Assembly: GCA_022823085.1 (NCBI GenBank) | Contig: JAJDXV010000151.1 | Coordinates: forward strand, 1 to 44,781 | Direction: 5' to 3' | Length of the DNA: 44,781 nucleotides | Source: Candidatus Poribacteria bacterium | GTDB lineage: Bacteria; Poribacteria; WGA-4E; WGA-3G | Shown here: positions 44,755 through 44,781 of the stretch, piece by piece | Layout of the letters: each line of letters opens with the position of its first letter | How positions within the stretch are numbered: position 1 is the stretch's first letter | Translations under genes and position numbers: made by a program | Notes under the pieces: model-generated | Seen by the model: the letters and a program-made list of their open reading frames with translations, nothing else | What the model was told of the DNA's origin: nothing | Database searches by the model: none

Positions 44755-44781
44755 ATGTCTAACATTGTAGCAGAAATTCAG
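44755..44781 (+). CDS. truncated gene start, unidentified
   Basis: ATG 44755 follows AAGGAG by eight bases and reads MSNIVAEIQ before the window ends. Nine residues are too few to identify the product. The gene is rightward and not overlapped by others. The upstream inverted repeat and GGGTGTGTAAAG near 44640 would fit the left end of an insertion sequence, so a transposase is one possibility. Confidence 0.5.

Overview
The window reads as a chromosomal segment of an uncultured, Gram-negative-type bacterium. It has outer-membrane barrel, lipoprotein and signal-peptide genes, about 48-50% GC by eye, and Shine-Dalgarno starts. The mix of a Uma2-type nuclease, secreted WD40 and FG-GAP/TPR proteins, neutral ceramidase-like and M19 dipeptidase genes, and many palindromic intergenic repeats reminds me of Candidatus Poribacteria or a neighbouring lineage. 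That placement is an inference; there is no rRNA here to test it.

Layout. 1-582: repeats only. 583-6596: a cupin gene, then a leftward five-gene operon (aldo/keto reductase, a disrupted outer-membrane barrel, a family-5 solute-binding lipoprotein, a DppB-like permease, a small membrane protein). 6893-10211: a rightward block with a SIS-domain protein, nadD, a coiled-coil membrane protein, a YacG-like zinc protein, yqeK and rsfS. 10283-16767: PP2C phosphatase, M19 dipeptidase, aldo/keto reductase and dnaE. 16768-17213: a small transposon-like element with 19-bp inverted ends and a 10-bp target duplication. 17214-24243: an MFS transporter, then leftward genes for a secreted WD40 protein, a large TPR/FG-GAP/UnbV-like protein and a small helical protein. 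24515-25651: Uma2 nuclease and a retropepsin-like protease. 25674-35091: a defence locus. 35081-40948: two PotB/PotC-like permeases, alr, an ABC ATPase, an unknown gene and a ceramidase-like gene. 41080-43917: dusB-dapF-dapA, leftward. 43988-44543: a toxin-antitoxin pair. The last bases hold the start of a truncated gene.

The defence locus is the most interesting part. It contains a type III-like DNA methyltransferase (with an apparent one-base deletion near its start), an SMC/OLD-like ATPase with a DUF3696-like tail coupled by TAATG to a PIN-like nuclease, a protein carrying the motifs of a T4 Rnl2-like RNA ligase that I have not seen described in this setting, and a DEAH helicase-nuclease Res subunit. 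The ATPase-PIN pair has its own near-consensus promoter and sits between repeat clusters, so it may be a cassette placed inside a mod-ligase-res system.

Intergenic DNA carries several palindrome families. In one, different copies have different stem sequences that remain paired around a constant GTT loop. Three copies of a mobile-element-like repeat (about 121 bp, 12-bp inverted ends) lie at the left edge, upstream of the ATPase-PIN pair, and directly against the alr start codon.
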